Assembly: GCA_019914945.1 (NCBI GenBank)
Contig: CM034110.1
Coordinates: 1,803,001 to 1,867,000, forward strand
Length of the DNA: 64,000 nucleotides
Reading direction: 5' to 3'
From: Typha latifolia
Lineage: Eukaryota; Streptophyta; Magnoliopsida; Poales; Typhaceae
A program made the translations under genes and the position numbers. Numbering within the stretch: position 1 is the stretch's first letter; each line of letters starts with the position of its first letter. Below the pieces are notes generated by a model. That model worked only from the letters and a program-made list of their open reading frames with translations, did no database searches and was not told where the DNA came from. Below are positions 23,449 to 34,762 of this stretch, piece by piece.

Positions 23449-24400
23449 TGGTTGATCAAGAAGCATCAATTTGTAAACAAGAAATTGATAGCGCTGCCCA
23501 TAGCCTTGCTAAACACATCCGCTATCTGAATATTTGTGGAAATATGTGGGAGAGAAATAACCCGAGTATCGACAGCTTCTTGAATAAAATGGTAATGCAC
23601 CTCAATATGCTTGGTGCATTCATGAAAGACAGGATTTGTAGCAATTTGAATTGCACTTGTGTTATCTGCATGAAGAAGAGTGGAATTAGATTGAGGAAAA
23701 CCAATCTCAGCCAGTAACCCACTAAGCCAAACAACCTGCGAGCAAGTAGCCGACATTGCACGATACTCAGACTCAGTCAAAGATTTGGAAACACAATCTT
23801 GCTTCTTACTCTTTCAAGAAATTAAAGATTCTCCAAGAAAAACGTACACTAACTAGTGAGAGAACGACTTTGGACATCCGACCGAATTGGCATCACTAAA
23901 TGCAACAAGATGAAGAGGGAAACCAATAGAAAAGAACAAGCTACTGTGAGAAGAGCCTCGAAGATACCGAATGATACAATGAACAACCACCAAATGAAGA
24001 TGGTAAGGAGATTTCATAAACTGACTAACTTACTGGACAACAAATGAGCTATCAGGCCGCATAATAGTGAGATAATTCAAGCTGCCAACTAATTGCTAAC
24101 AGACTATAGGATCAGAAAGAAGGTCACTATCCTCAAGTTGATATTAACATTTACTTCCATAGGAGTATCCACAGATGAAGAACCCTGTGGACCAGCCAAA
24201 GCAATCAAGTCATCTGTGTATTTGTGTTGATGTAAGAACACACCAAACAGATCATTGTGAACTTCCAATCCTAAAATGTACTGAAGAGGGTCAAGATCTT
24301 TCATATAAAACGAATCATGAAGAACCACATCCGATAATGTCTTTTGAAGAAACAAAGAGGAGACATAATGGCTTTGCACACCTAAAACTCGCATCAGATG
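23449..24400 (-). pseudogene. Ty1/copia RT-RNase H remnant
   Basis: The minus strand shows copia RT C-terminal blocks (FYMKDLDPLQYILGLEV, VFLHQHKYTDDL) at about 24190-24330. Copia RNase H follows (ESEYRAMS, LHADNTSAIQIATNPVFHE, KHIEVHYHFIQEAV, DVFSKA) at about 23480-23780. Between them several frame shifts and stops occur, so 23466-23780 and 24104-24394 are separate open pieces. Gag, protease, integrase and the RT fingers are not seen. It is an old, truncated copy belonging to the copia superfamily, unlike the other coding elements here. Confidence 0.88.
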
Positions 24401-24959
24401 ATGTTAGATGATGTTTCACACCTCATTTCTCGATTAAGGTTTCACACTCAAAACTCACATTGGAGATAAATCTCAAAAAAATGTGTTTCTTTATTAACCC
24501 CAATTGAGTAAAGAGTTGGCCTACATAGACCTTACAATGACAATAAGCAAATAACACCCTTCGTCTAGCGTTACCACCCTTGTCCGTAAGAGCCCACCTC
24601 CTCTCCCTCATTTTTTTTTCCTCTCGGTTATCCTTCAATTTGCATTACCATCTAGAACATATCTTGACCTTTAGCCCCTATTTGGTTAATATCTCTAAAG
24701 CTAACCGGCTAAACCTTGAGATCCTAGATTTGTTGGAAAGCTCAGCGACAATATATCCAAATTTCAGGAGGATCTAATGGGTAGGTCTGTTGGAATCGCC
24801 CTCGAAAGTTCCGTTCTCAAATCTGTCCAGAAAACGTTATGAATCGGATCAAGCCAGTTCGTTTGTGTGGAAAGAAAAAAAATCTCAAAAAGACTTCCAT
24901 ATGGTATTTATTGACCTAGAAAAAGCCTATAATTGAGTTCTTAGTGAATTAATATGGTG
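24401..24959 (+). other. No gene; U5-like LTR fragment at 24700-24860
   Basis: 24715-24860 resembles the U5 half of the family A LTR in order and wording (TTTGTTGGAAAGCTC, then TTTCAGGAGGATC, then AAAGTTCCGTTC), though diverged. The rest shows no recognisable feature. Confidence 0.4.
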
Positions 24960-25826
24960 GGTGATATCAAGGATTCGAGTTTCGGCCGATCCCGAGTGGG
25001 ATCGGCCGAAACGGATCGGGATCGGCTATAGCCGATCCCGATCCAGCCGAAACGGTTTCGGGCTGCCAGCAGCGGCCGCAAGCAGTAATGTCTCGCAGCG
25101 ACAGCCATCATTTGTCGGCTGTGGCTGGCCGACAAAGAAGCAGCCTAACAACTACTCGCCGTCGGCGCAGCAGCTAGAGAGAGAGAGGGAGAGAGAGGAA
25201 GGGAGAGTGAGGGAGAGAAAAGGAGAGAGAGAGAGGGAAAAAGCAAGAGAGAGTGAGAGAGAGAGAGAAAATGAAAGAGAGAGTGAGGGAGAAGGAAAGA
25301 TTAAAAAAAAAGGGTATGAGAGAGAGGAAAAAAGGAAGAGAGAGTGAGAGAGAGGGAAAAAGCAAGAGAGAGTGAGAGAGAGAGAGAAAATGGAAGAGAG
25401 AGTGAGGGAGAAGGAAAGATTAAAAAAAAGGGTATGAGAGAGAGGAAAAAAGGAAGAGAGAGTGAGGGAGAAGGAAAGATTAAAAAAAAAGTTGAGAAAG
25501 AGAGAGAGAAAAAGATAAAAAAGAATGTGGGAGAAAATAGATACTTTAGACTAACAATTAGAGGGATAGAAAAGAAGAGAGGGAGAAAAAGAGATTTTTA
25601 CTTTTTAGGCTTTATATGTGAGTAATTATTATTTCTTATTTTTTTATAATTTTTTCTAAATTTTTAGAAATTTCTCTAATATTTTTAATAATATTTAGAA
25701 TTTTATTTAATTAAAATAGTCCGATCCGATACAGGCGGCCGATACGGCCGATACAGCCGATACGTATCGTTTTTTCGGACGGCCGATCCCAATCCCGATA
25801 CCGATTTTTGGAACCTTGGGTGATAT
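24960..25826. mobile_element. hAT-type non-autonomous element with 8-bp duplication (copy 1)
   Basis: The element is 24968-25818 (851 bp), flanked by the perfect duplication GGTGATAT (24960-24967 and 25819-25826). It starts CAAGGATTCG and ends GGAACCTTG, with an imperfect inverted repeat extending into CGATCCC/GGGATCGG words. The 8-bp duplication and CAAGG ends fit the hAT superfamily. It encodes no transposase: the interior is CGATCC-rich near both ends, with a large purine tract (25170-25520) between. It is related to 28090-28634. Confidence 0.88.
25170..25520. repeat. GA-rich 119-bp tandem duplication in hAT element
   Basis: The block containing AAAAAGCAAGAGAGAGTG, GGAAAGATTAAAAAA and GGTATGAGAGAGAGG is repeated with a 119-bp period (AAGCAAG at 25241 and 25360), plus a partial third copy to about 25495. 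The open frames over it are purine-repeat artefacts. Confidence 0.85.
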
Positions 25827-26933
25827 AGAAGAAAGGCGTATTGAGAAAATATAGCATATTGAGAAAGGCATATATACTGATGTTACTAAGGACATTATGA
25901 TGTAGCTATTGCTATGACCAGAGAAGTGACAAGTTATATACCAGCATTCAGCATCAATCCCTTATTTGTTTGCATCAGTTATAGATGAATTAACTTAGGA
26001 TATTCAATATGAGGTTCTATGGTGTATGCTATTTGCTGCTACTGTTTTAATTGATGAATCTAAGATAGGTTTGAATACTAAGTTAGAAGTGTGTTACCAC
26101 AAGTTTTTCCATCTTTCTGCAGAAATGGCTGTTGTCATAACTAAATATTTCTCCATATTATAAATTCAACATTGATATCTTCATTCTCCTTCCAGGTTGT
26201 TGAGTGGTCACGTCCGATGTGGATCGCAGCACACTAGGTGACTACAAGATCAAGAGGAGATTCTCTTAGAAAAGTCAGTTGCTAATCTGTGCCTAACAAG
26301 AAAACTGATGTGGACATGTAATTTGTCTCAGGTTGATGAGAATTAATTTTTCAAGCATGTCATTTTCTCTTTTTTTAATGTTACTAATAGATTAGGTTCG
26401 TAGAGTTCATGTCTTCACATTTAGTTGCTGTTTCGCTGGATCTAAGATTAACTCTTGTAAAAAAGAATACTAAGAGTACCAGCATAGATGCAAAACATAG
26501 TGCCTTGAATAGTGAATTCTTCAGAATATATGATTATACCTTACACATTGACTAGGTTTGCACTTTGCAATTGGTTAAAAGTTTAAGGTGCTCATAATGG
26601 GAAGTGAAACGATAGCAAGCTCTTTAAGGCATTTCTAACTGTGGCTGAAGATAATTGAACAAACTCTATTTTACTGATATCATCTGGTTTAAATACTTGA
26701 CTAGTCCGAAATCAGTATCTCTTCATATAGGTTGTGAAGTTGAGTCCTCTTACTATTTTATTTAACCAAGAATTTCTTTTTTATCTACATTTTTCTTGAG
26801 ATATGCCAGTTGACATGATCCCATACTTCCGTATAATCAAAAATCAAAATCTCATGTTTAGCTTGAAAACTGATTCCTATTTGATAAAACATACCTGTAA
26901 TACTCTCTTAGCTTTGTGTTTACTAGTCTAGAT
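25827..26933. other. AT-rich intergenic sequence
   Basis: No gene is recognised. Around 26270-26320 a phrase containing GAAAACTGATGTGGAC resembles the module repeated at 29.2 and 31.1 kb. Confidence 0.4.
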
Positions 26934-27639
26934 TAAGGCCTCGTTTGGTTGTTGAGTAAAGTTATTCAAGGATAAGTTTATTTACGTTTTTATATGCAAA
27001 TTTGGTATCCGTTTAAGTTTATGCATATTTTAGTGTTTAGTTTGGCAAAAGTAATTATGGAGAAATGATGTTGATAATTTTCTATATTAATTACCATATT
27101 ATCCCTATGAGATGTATTAGCTCTAATATATTTAATATAATTAAATAAATAAAATTGATTTATACAATATAATTATTAAATACTGTATTGTCAATAAATA
27201 TAATATATTAACATAAAAAACTTTTCAAAATTATTATCATGAAATATACTTTATATAATAATAAATAGATAATTACATTGATTAATTTTGTCCTTAAAAA
27301 TGTTTTTATGGTTAAGCAAATATTATTTTATATAATATGTTCTTTTTATTCATATTTGATAATAATATTTATTGGTCTATAGTAAGATATTATACTTGCT
27401 ATTTTGTAAGGACATATTTGTTATTTTGTATAGTGTAAAGATGTAATTTGGTAACTATCTCGCTTCTCCTTATTCACATTCTCTTATAACACCTCCATTT
27501 ATAATGAGATTTTGTACATAAACTCTCATGTGGCCGGCAAAGTTTGACCTAAATGTGTATAAGTGGGCATTTGTCTGCGCACATATAAGGGATGCCTAAT
27601 TCAAAAATAAGTACCCTTTACACGCCAACCGAATGCTAA
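26934..27639. mobile_element. Candidate PIF/Harbinger-like MITE
   Basis: 26937-27636 (700 bp) is flanked by TAA on both sides (26934-26936 and 27637-27639). It starts GGCCTCGTTTGGTTG..GAGTAAAG and ends with the complement of GCATTCGGTTGG..GTGTAAAG, an imperfect inverted repeat. The interior is AT-rich and non-coding. A 3-bp duplication is weak evidence alone. Confidence 0.45.
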
Positions 27640-28081
27640 ATAAAGACATTCTTCAAATGTTGATAATGTCCATTGTTGAAGTGGTTGTCTCACCAATGTC
27701 TGGAGCTTCATTGTAAAGCATATTCAAGGCTGTTGTGCTTTTAGATCTGTTAGATTTTCTTTCACATACCAGTGTTATGACTGTTAGCTTTCATTTATTT
27801 CACGGAACCCAAAAGTCCTGTCGCACTTATAGTCTTATTTATTGTCCCTGTGAACAAGTGAATGAAATTTCATAGTTGCAACAAATCAAATTGGTTCAAT
27901 GGGAACTTACTAGTAATCCATAACATGATGGTAGTAATAAGATGCAGCCACGAGATTTTTCAAAATCTTTATCTTGTATTGTGAACATTGTTTGACCACG
28001 TGATGTTAGAGATGAAAAACATTGAAGCTGATGTTGCTACTTCTGCACTGCTCTACTAGCTATTAGTAGCTTTTGTCAGTC
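27640..28081. other. AT-rich intergenic sequence
   Basis: No gene or repeat boundary is seen here. Confidence 0.4.
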
Positions 28082-28642
28082 ATTCAAATCATGGTTCGTT
28101 GGATCGATCGATCTGTATCAGGATCGGCCAAACTTGATCCCGATCTAGGCCCGATCCAAACACTCTCTCTCTCTTTCTCTCATTTTCTCTCTTTCACTCC
28201 TTTCTTTTTTTTCTCTTTATCGCATAACTATTATTTCTCTTATGAAGAGATCTAGCTCCAGTGAACTCCGGTATATAATTTTATAATTTGTTTATTTATT
28301 TTTCTCTCAGTCTCCCTTCTTCTTCTTCTTCATTACACTATGGTTTTTCTTTCTTTCTTTTGTTTGATTCTTTTCCAATCACTCACTTTCTAATCTCTTC
28401 TTATTTTTAATTTTTTTTGTATAGATTTTTTTCTTTATTTTCTTATTTTCAGTAAACTCTTTTCTAAATTTTTAGAAGTTTTCCTGTATTTTTAAATAAT
28501 ATTTAGAATTTTACGTAATTAAAAAGTCCAATCTGATCTAGATGATCGATACAATCGATACGGTTGATCCGGCTGATACATGTCATTTTTTCGGAAGTCC
28601 AATTCCAATCTTGATCCCGATTTTTCGAACCTTGATTCAAAT
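28082..28642. mobile_element. hAT-type non-autonomous element with 8-bp duplication (copy 2)
   Basis: 28090-28634 (545 bp) is flanked by the perfect duplication ATTCAAAT (28082-28089 and 28635-28642). It starts CATGGTTCG and ends CGAACCTTG. It shares with 24968-25818 the CGATCCCGATC-type words, a central purine/pyrimidine tract (here CT-rich, about 28160-28220) and the closing block CCCGATTTTTCGAACCTTG. It has no coding capacity. It belongs to the same family as copy 1 but is shorter and more diverged. Confidence 0.88.
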
Positions 28643-30650
28643 TGCATTGTCATTTGCAAGAGATTTGTATATGGCATTTCTATGCTTTCATTGTCACTGC
28701 ATAACTCATCATAAATACTGAAAGCGAATTTTTTTGTCTTACATACTTTTATCTCTTAGTTTGCAAGAAACTCATTAATTACCCTAAAACAATCTAGTTT
28801 TCTACAAAGTGATATTTGTCAAGCAATAGAAAATGAGATTCTGATATCTTACATCAAGGGTAAAGTTGACAAGCATAATTATACTCCCAGCTTATTTCGT
28901 CATTCCAAGAGTACTTATTGTCATTACAAATTTTTCTATCTTGATATTGAAGTACTTGTTACCATTACCAAATTCTTACCAAGGTTTTTACTTGATATTG
29001 AAATGCTTGATATCATTACCAAATTCTTTATCATGGGATAAGTGCTGTCCTGATAAGTGATAAGCTCATTTTGCAGGTAATATAGTATAAAGTTATGTGG
29101 ATGTAGAATTAACCCGATGCAGGAAGTTGCTCAGAAAGTGATCCAAAGAGCAAAAATAAAGTCGTTTAAAAAAGTTTGAGCCCTGATCCATGCCTAGTTA
29201 ATATTTTACCTCCCACCACCTGGTCATTAACCGGAGAACTGATGTTGACGTATAAGATCCATGTATCTAGTCGATGCTCAATAATTTTTTAACACAGCGA
29301 TCAGCAAGCAGCAAATATTGCTTAGCCAGAGAACTGATGTTGACGTATAAGATCCATGTATCTGTCGATACTGATTGCTTAGCCAAGTATTCACCTTTTC
29401 TGTTTCTCTTGTTTATTAAAGCTTTTAATCTTTATTATTCCTCTTGTGTTGTTTCTTGAGCACAAACTGTTGGTTCATTGATGCCGAAAGTCAGTGTTTA
29501 TGCTACTCATGATTAGGATTGTTCTGTCCAGATGTGACAGAACAAAGTCCATCAGAATATCGAGTTAATCAGAGTTTCAAGACCATTATGGAGATGTACC
29601 AGACTTTAAATTAACGAAAAGCTTAAGGTGCTCATTTTAAAAGACAACTATCTTATAGCTTGTGTAAGCTTTCTTTAGTTGTATTGATTCTGATTTTCTG
29701 TTCACTATGCTGAACATTTTATCAACTCATAAATAATTGTTGGCTCTAGTCATGATTGTTGTGGAATCATGTAATCATGATATCTTACAAGCCTATCCTT
29801 TTAATCACCATTACTCCTGGGTTATACAAACTTTAGTACTTCTTGCATTAGCATTCCATGTAGGCATTGTTCAGTTCCTTAATTAACTATTCATTGACAA
29901 TAAATGACTTTGTCCATACGCAACAGACGTTACCACATTTCAGCCCTCTGTAATTTGTTACTGTTGTCAGTGAGTGATTATTTGAACAGCTCAATAAATA
30001 TCCATTACTTTTCTTATACATTACATCTGAATCTTATTAGGCTTTTCAATGTTTCATGTGAACCTGTGATTTTTCTCATATTTTGAGATTTTCATCTTAC
30101 ATTGGTGTCATATGAGGTGTGCATGACTGCAAGTATTCATCCTTAATTATTTGTGGCATGAACAGGTGCAACATAATCAACGTTGAATCCACAGAAGCGC
30201 AATAGAATTGGGTGGAAGATCACATTCCCGACAATATTTTGGAAGGCATGCAGCATGATTAACAGAATTTTATGGTCATTATTGTATATTTAACAAACAG
30301 TTTTATTTGGCCATCGGATGTGCCTTTTCATGTAATTCACATTGCTCTCTTCTTTTTTGATAAAGATTGTAATTTCTGTACACATTAGACAGCAAGGTAT
30401 CAGGTTATTAGGACATGATAATTTCCTCAGCTTCAGGCTTGCAGTAAAGCAGGCTTACTTCATTGACATTCTCTTGAGTTTTCATTGGCATTCTGATGGT
30501 TTTAATAAGATGCAATCTGGAACTCAATTCTCACATTAGTTGTGGACCTGTGGTGAATACGATAGAAATCATTCTTCAAGGCATTTCTATTAAACATATT
30601 CTTTGCTTGATGTACAATTCAGGTGCGCTTCCATTTCTTCCATAGTGCTG
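28643..30650. other. AT-rich region with repeated short module
   Basis: 29165-29270 and 29320-29375 share GAACTGATGTTGACG and TATAAGATCCATGTATC; a related form lies at 31075-31150. Acceptor-like TTTTGCAG at about 29075 and GAACAG at about 30165 precede the modules, so spliced non-coding exons are possible. No protein is recognisable. Confidence 0.35.
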
Positions 30651-31112
30651 TCAGTGTCTTGCTGAAAGAGGTTTATTCCCTCTCCTTTTTTTTGTTTGTC
30701 TTCTCATTATCATCAATGCCACTTTATACATCCCAAAAGTGAATCTTTTGATCTTCAATGATATTATTCTCTTTGTTTTCGACTGCTTCGAATGCTTCAT
30801 CATTAGAGCTTGTACCAATCTATGCTTAGCAAAATCTTGTAAAAAGTCAAAACCGACTTGAAACGCATATGGCTTCCGGTTTAATTCATCATTCAATTTA
30901 AGTGCCGGTACAAATCTCTCTTGTCTTGCTATTGAAGTGATTGTGTTCTTTTTGGAAAGTAATTTTAATAAGTTGTTATATGTATGGGTTGAGGAACCTG
31001 AAGCTTCAGTGAGTTGCAGCCCAGCAGTGGATTTAAATGCCAGAAAAGTTAGGCTCTTTATGTAAAGGTTGAGTAGACGATCCGTGCCTACCGGGGAACT
31101 GCCTCCCAACAC
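30651..31112 (-). CDS. Unrecognised 153-codon open frame
   Basis: This minus-strand ATG frame is long for such AT-rich DNA. Its product would be basic and lysine/arginine-rich at the C-terminus, without signal peptide, membrane span or any motif I recognise. It overlaps the repeated module at its 5' end. It could be an exon of a degraded gene or chance; I lean to chance. Confidence 0.2.
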   Translation of the reverse strand: MLGGSSPVGTDRLLNLYIKSLTFLAFKSTAGLQLTEASGSSTHTYNNLLKLLSKKNTITSIARQERFVPALKLNDELNRKPYAFQVGFDFLQDFAKHRLVQALMMKHSKQSKTKRIISLKIKRFTFGMYKVALMIMRRQTKKRRGNKPLSARH

Positions 31113-33797
31113 CTAGTCATTCACCAGAAAACTGATGTTGACAATGCAAATTTTGTGTATCAGGTTCAGTAGAATTACTTGACCAAGTATGCTGCCTTTT
31201 TTCTCCTCTTTTCTCTATTACTGTTGGACTAACATCTTTGTAGTCTTCTGCTACTGTTATTAGGTTGGCAAGATGTTGATGGTCGATGGGGTCCGGCGAT
31301 GCCACGGTGGAAATTCTCTCCACGGATTTAATGCCAGATATAGATTTGGCGGGATTCAAACTCAGGAACTCTTGCTCTGATAATGGGTAGGTTGTTGGTT
31401 AATGAAAGCTGCTGCTTCTAGTTAAGAAAAAGGAAGAAAAAGGTTACCTTCCACTTCTTAGTTACAAATGCAGTACATCAAAGTGCTTTGAGTGGCCACT
31501 TGCTTCAAAAATGTCAACACTACTATTGAGACTGAGAATGCTTTCAATTAGGGTAAAGTTTATGAGATGTTCATGGAAGCTAATTAGGAAATAAAGTCTT
31601 CTGCTACTGGTGGGGTTTGAAGAGTTTATACACCTCAGTATCATCTACTACATGCCTAGAAATTGCATGATGTAAATAATCCTACTCATTAGTAGTCTTT
31701 TAAATGATAAATTAAAGGAAACAACTGATGGTAAACTTTTTTAGCAACTTTTATCTGACTCCTTCTATTAATTTAACTCTTTTTTTTTTTTTCTTTCATT
31801 GGGGTTTATAATCAGAGAGATCATCATAACATCTGTTCAAGTGTCATCATTCTTTCATTCACCAAAGACCAAAATCTATATAATAATTTACCTCGAAAGC
31901 TGATCCCAATCTTTGATGAGAAGACCTGCTAAGGCGATACTCCCTAAAAATAAAAATCCTTTTCTTTCATTCTTTCAAGAAACAAAATGGCTTAATTGGG
32001 CGGTAAGTTCTTTTGCTTCATTGTTGCATCAGTCCTTATTTTTCTTTTAATGATCCATCTCTTTCCCTTTCCGTATCACATGTTTGTGCTTGTCAGTCTT
32101 CAAAATTTAAGCAAGTTGACTAGTCTTTCCTCCTTTCTCTCAAATTGCAATTTGAGAGAGAGAGAAAGAGAGAAAGAGGTTTTGGTTCAACTTTTTACTG
32201 CACAAAAAAGAAAACAAAAATAAATAAACTTTTGGATTGGAAGAACAAAGATGGTGTGCTATTATTGATCAATGGCTTGCTGCTAAGACTGTTACACTTG
32301 CATCCCATTCTATGCACCCAAACAAATACCTACTTTTTCTCTTTCTCCCTTCCCACTTTTCTTACTTGCCCTATAAACTTCCCTTTTACCTCTCTGCATA
32401 ACCATTTGGATGAAAGGGTGAAAAGGGAAGAGAAATTGGAGACTTATTGGGAGGTCTAACGAAAGGGAAAAGAAAAAAAAAAAGTGAAAATTGTACTTCA
32501 CCTTCATATTCCCTTGCCTTAATTTCATGAGGGTATAATTCAATCGATATTATTTTTAAATATATTAGAAAGTCGAGGGATAAAAGTGCCGTTAACCTAA
32601 AAATAACAAATATTATTTTCAATTATAAAAAGACTACCCTTTTACTGACTTAGAGGAATTAATAATCTTTTTTTTCTCTTCCTTTCATTCCTTCAAACTA
32701 AAATATAATTAAGAATAAGATTATTTCTTTCTATGACGCAAAACGGGCGTGATCAAAATGCACAATTATATTAACCCCAATTTGTTTATTACACCAAAGT
32801 GTGACACACCTTGTAATTAGTCAAATAAATTAGTCCATTAAAGTTGTTAATGAAAAGATATTTAGATTCCCCCCCCTTTCTCTTTGGGCATGTGGTCATC
32901 AGCATTCCTAAACAAAAAGCTTATAGCTAAGCTAAGCAATAGACCCACTTTGAAGCACTACACCTAACCTCTAATGCCCACCTTGTTATCATCTTCTATA
33001 ACGTTATTCTACTTTATGTGTGTGCAAAATGATACGTGGGCGTACGCATTGCTTAAAATAATTAAGCACCGGATTGTGCAAATCATTCAATGGAAAAGTG
33101 TTTGAAAGGACATAAAGGTGTTCAATTAACCTTCTTCTTGGATGTATTCCTTCTACACTTGCTTTTTTATTTCCTCCACTCAACTACTTATCAATACAAT
33201 ACATTGAAGTTGTTTAAGTATTTTATTTTATTTGTAATAATAGATTTTAATACACATCGCAAATATACGCAGGTTTTTATACTAAATTAAAAAAATTAAA
33301 TATAATTAAACTGTAAAAGTTACAAACTATATTTAACTCATTTGTACGATAACTATCCGTTATAAATGAGACATATAATAAACATAGCTTAGGTAGAGTG
33401 TGAATGAATGATAGATAAATATCTCTAATCTTTTAAATACATGAACTATAGTAGATTAGTACTAACCCCAATCACTCTGTAATTTGTAATATTGCCATTG
33501 TAATTGTGGGTCCATCCTACACACCTAATAGCTAGTGTAGCTCAAATCTTCTTGAGGATCCTGCTTTGAAATAATGGGAGTTACCTAATTAGTCTTTCTC
33601 TTTTATGTAGTAGTACCATGCTAGAATAGTTTCAAGGACACTGATAGAATATTTGTTGATTAATAATCCATTATAAATAAAGAGAGGAACTATACAAGGA
33701 GTAGTAGGTTTGTTCCAATGAGCTCATGGAGACCTCAAATGGAGGGTGATCTCACACTTAGGGCAACCAATTATGTCCATATCACAAGTATGTACAC

Positions 33798-33840
<43 letters not shown>

Positions 33841-34193
33841 TATATAACCAAATTTTGTCTAAGTTTGGTAGAAGCAGTTATGGAGATGCTTAGGGTTTGG
33901 TCATTAGGTTAAGCTAGACTCTTTTCTGTTTTTTTTTTTAAAATTAATTTATTTAGAAAGGACCTTTTTGCTGAAAGCCTTGGTGTTTGTATCTAATAAT
34001 TCATGAGATGGGAACAATAGAAATGAGCAACATATAAAAATATTTCTATAATTAAAGATACAGAGTTGTACTATAATAAATAAAATAATAATAAATCAGT
34101 AGGGCATTCCATTTACAGGGGGTGGTCAACCCTTGCCCAAAGACCAGAGAAGAGGGTGAGGGAAGTAACTCATCCATCCATCCATCCATCTCC
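31113..34193. other. AT-rich intergenic sequence upstream of the BED/hAT gene
   Basis: No gene is seen. There is a (TA)n microsatellite at 33802-33835 and a GA run near 32155-32180. The sequence is otherwise AT-rich with poly-T tracts. Confidence 0.5.
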
Positions 34194-34201
34194 TTTAAAT
34201 A
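34194..34201 (+). promoter_or_regulatory. TATA-like element of the BED/hAT gene
   Basis: TTTAAATA stands about 560 bp before the start codon and is followed by a CT-rich stretch (34210-34260) typical of plant transcription starts, then a long CT-rich leader (34470-34600). Position and composition are the only evidence. Confidence 0.4.
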
Positions 34202-34762
34202 CCTCTAGGTAGCCTTCTATCTCTCTCTATGCTATACCTCCAATCCCCTCCCTTTCTTTCCACTTAAGAACAAGGGCAGACACATGAGGAAAAGAAGCCC
34301 CTAGAGAGAGAATAATTTTGCCCCCAATCCCCCACATCCCTTGCCCACAAAAAAACAAATGCCTTGTTAAAAACAAGCTGGGAGTGAGTGAGTGAGAAAG
34401 GGAGAGAGAGAGAGAGTGAGTTCAGACTTCAGAGAAGGGGAAACGGGAAATATATTAAAATAATTATTTCTTCCCCTTCTCTCTCAACACATTCACCAAC
34501 TCTCCCCCCTTCCCCCTCCTCTCCCTCTCAATTTTTTTTCCACCCCCTTTCCTTCTTCTCTTCCTTCCTCTTTCTTCCCTCTCCACCGTCATAAACCCTC
34601 CCCCCCAAAAACCCGGGGATGGGCGGGGGACGCACGCGACGCAAGAAGCCGAATAATCTCCATTACTTATTGCCATTCTTGGAAGAGTAGCGGCGTCTCT
34701 TATTCTACTACTATTCTTTGCTTCGTTTTATCCTGCCCTTTCACTGGTTGGAAGCTCACGTT

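Noticed and set aside
25170..25625. Arg/Glu-rich frames
   Set aside because: They are GA microsatellite and 119-bp repeat inside a hAT-type element.
34718..34762. Earlier start of the BED/hAT gene
   Set aside because: The upstream start is in a poor context and adds 15 hydrophobic residues unlike the rest; the ATG at 34763 has the favoured GCG following it.
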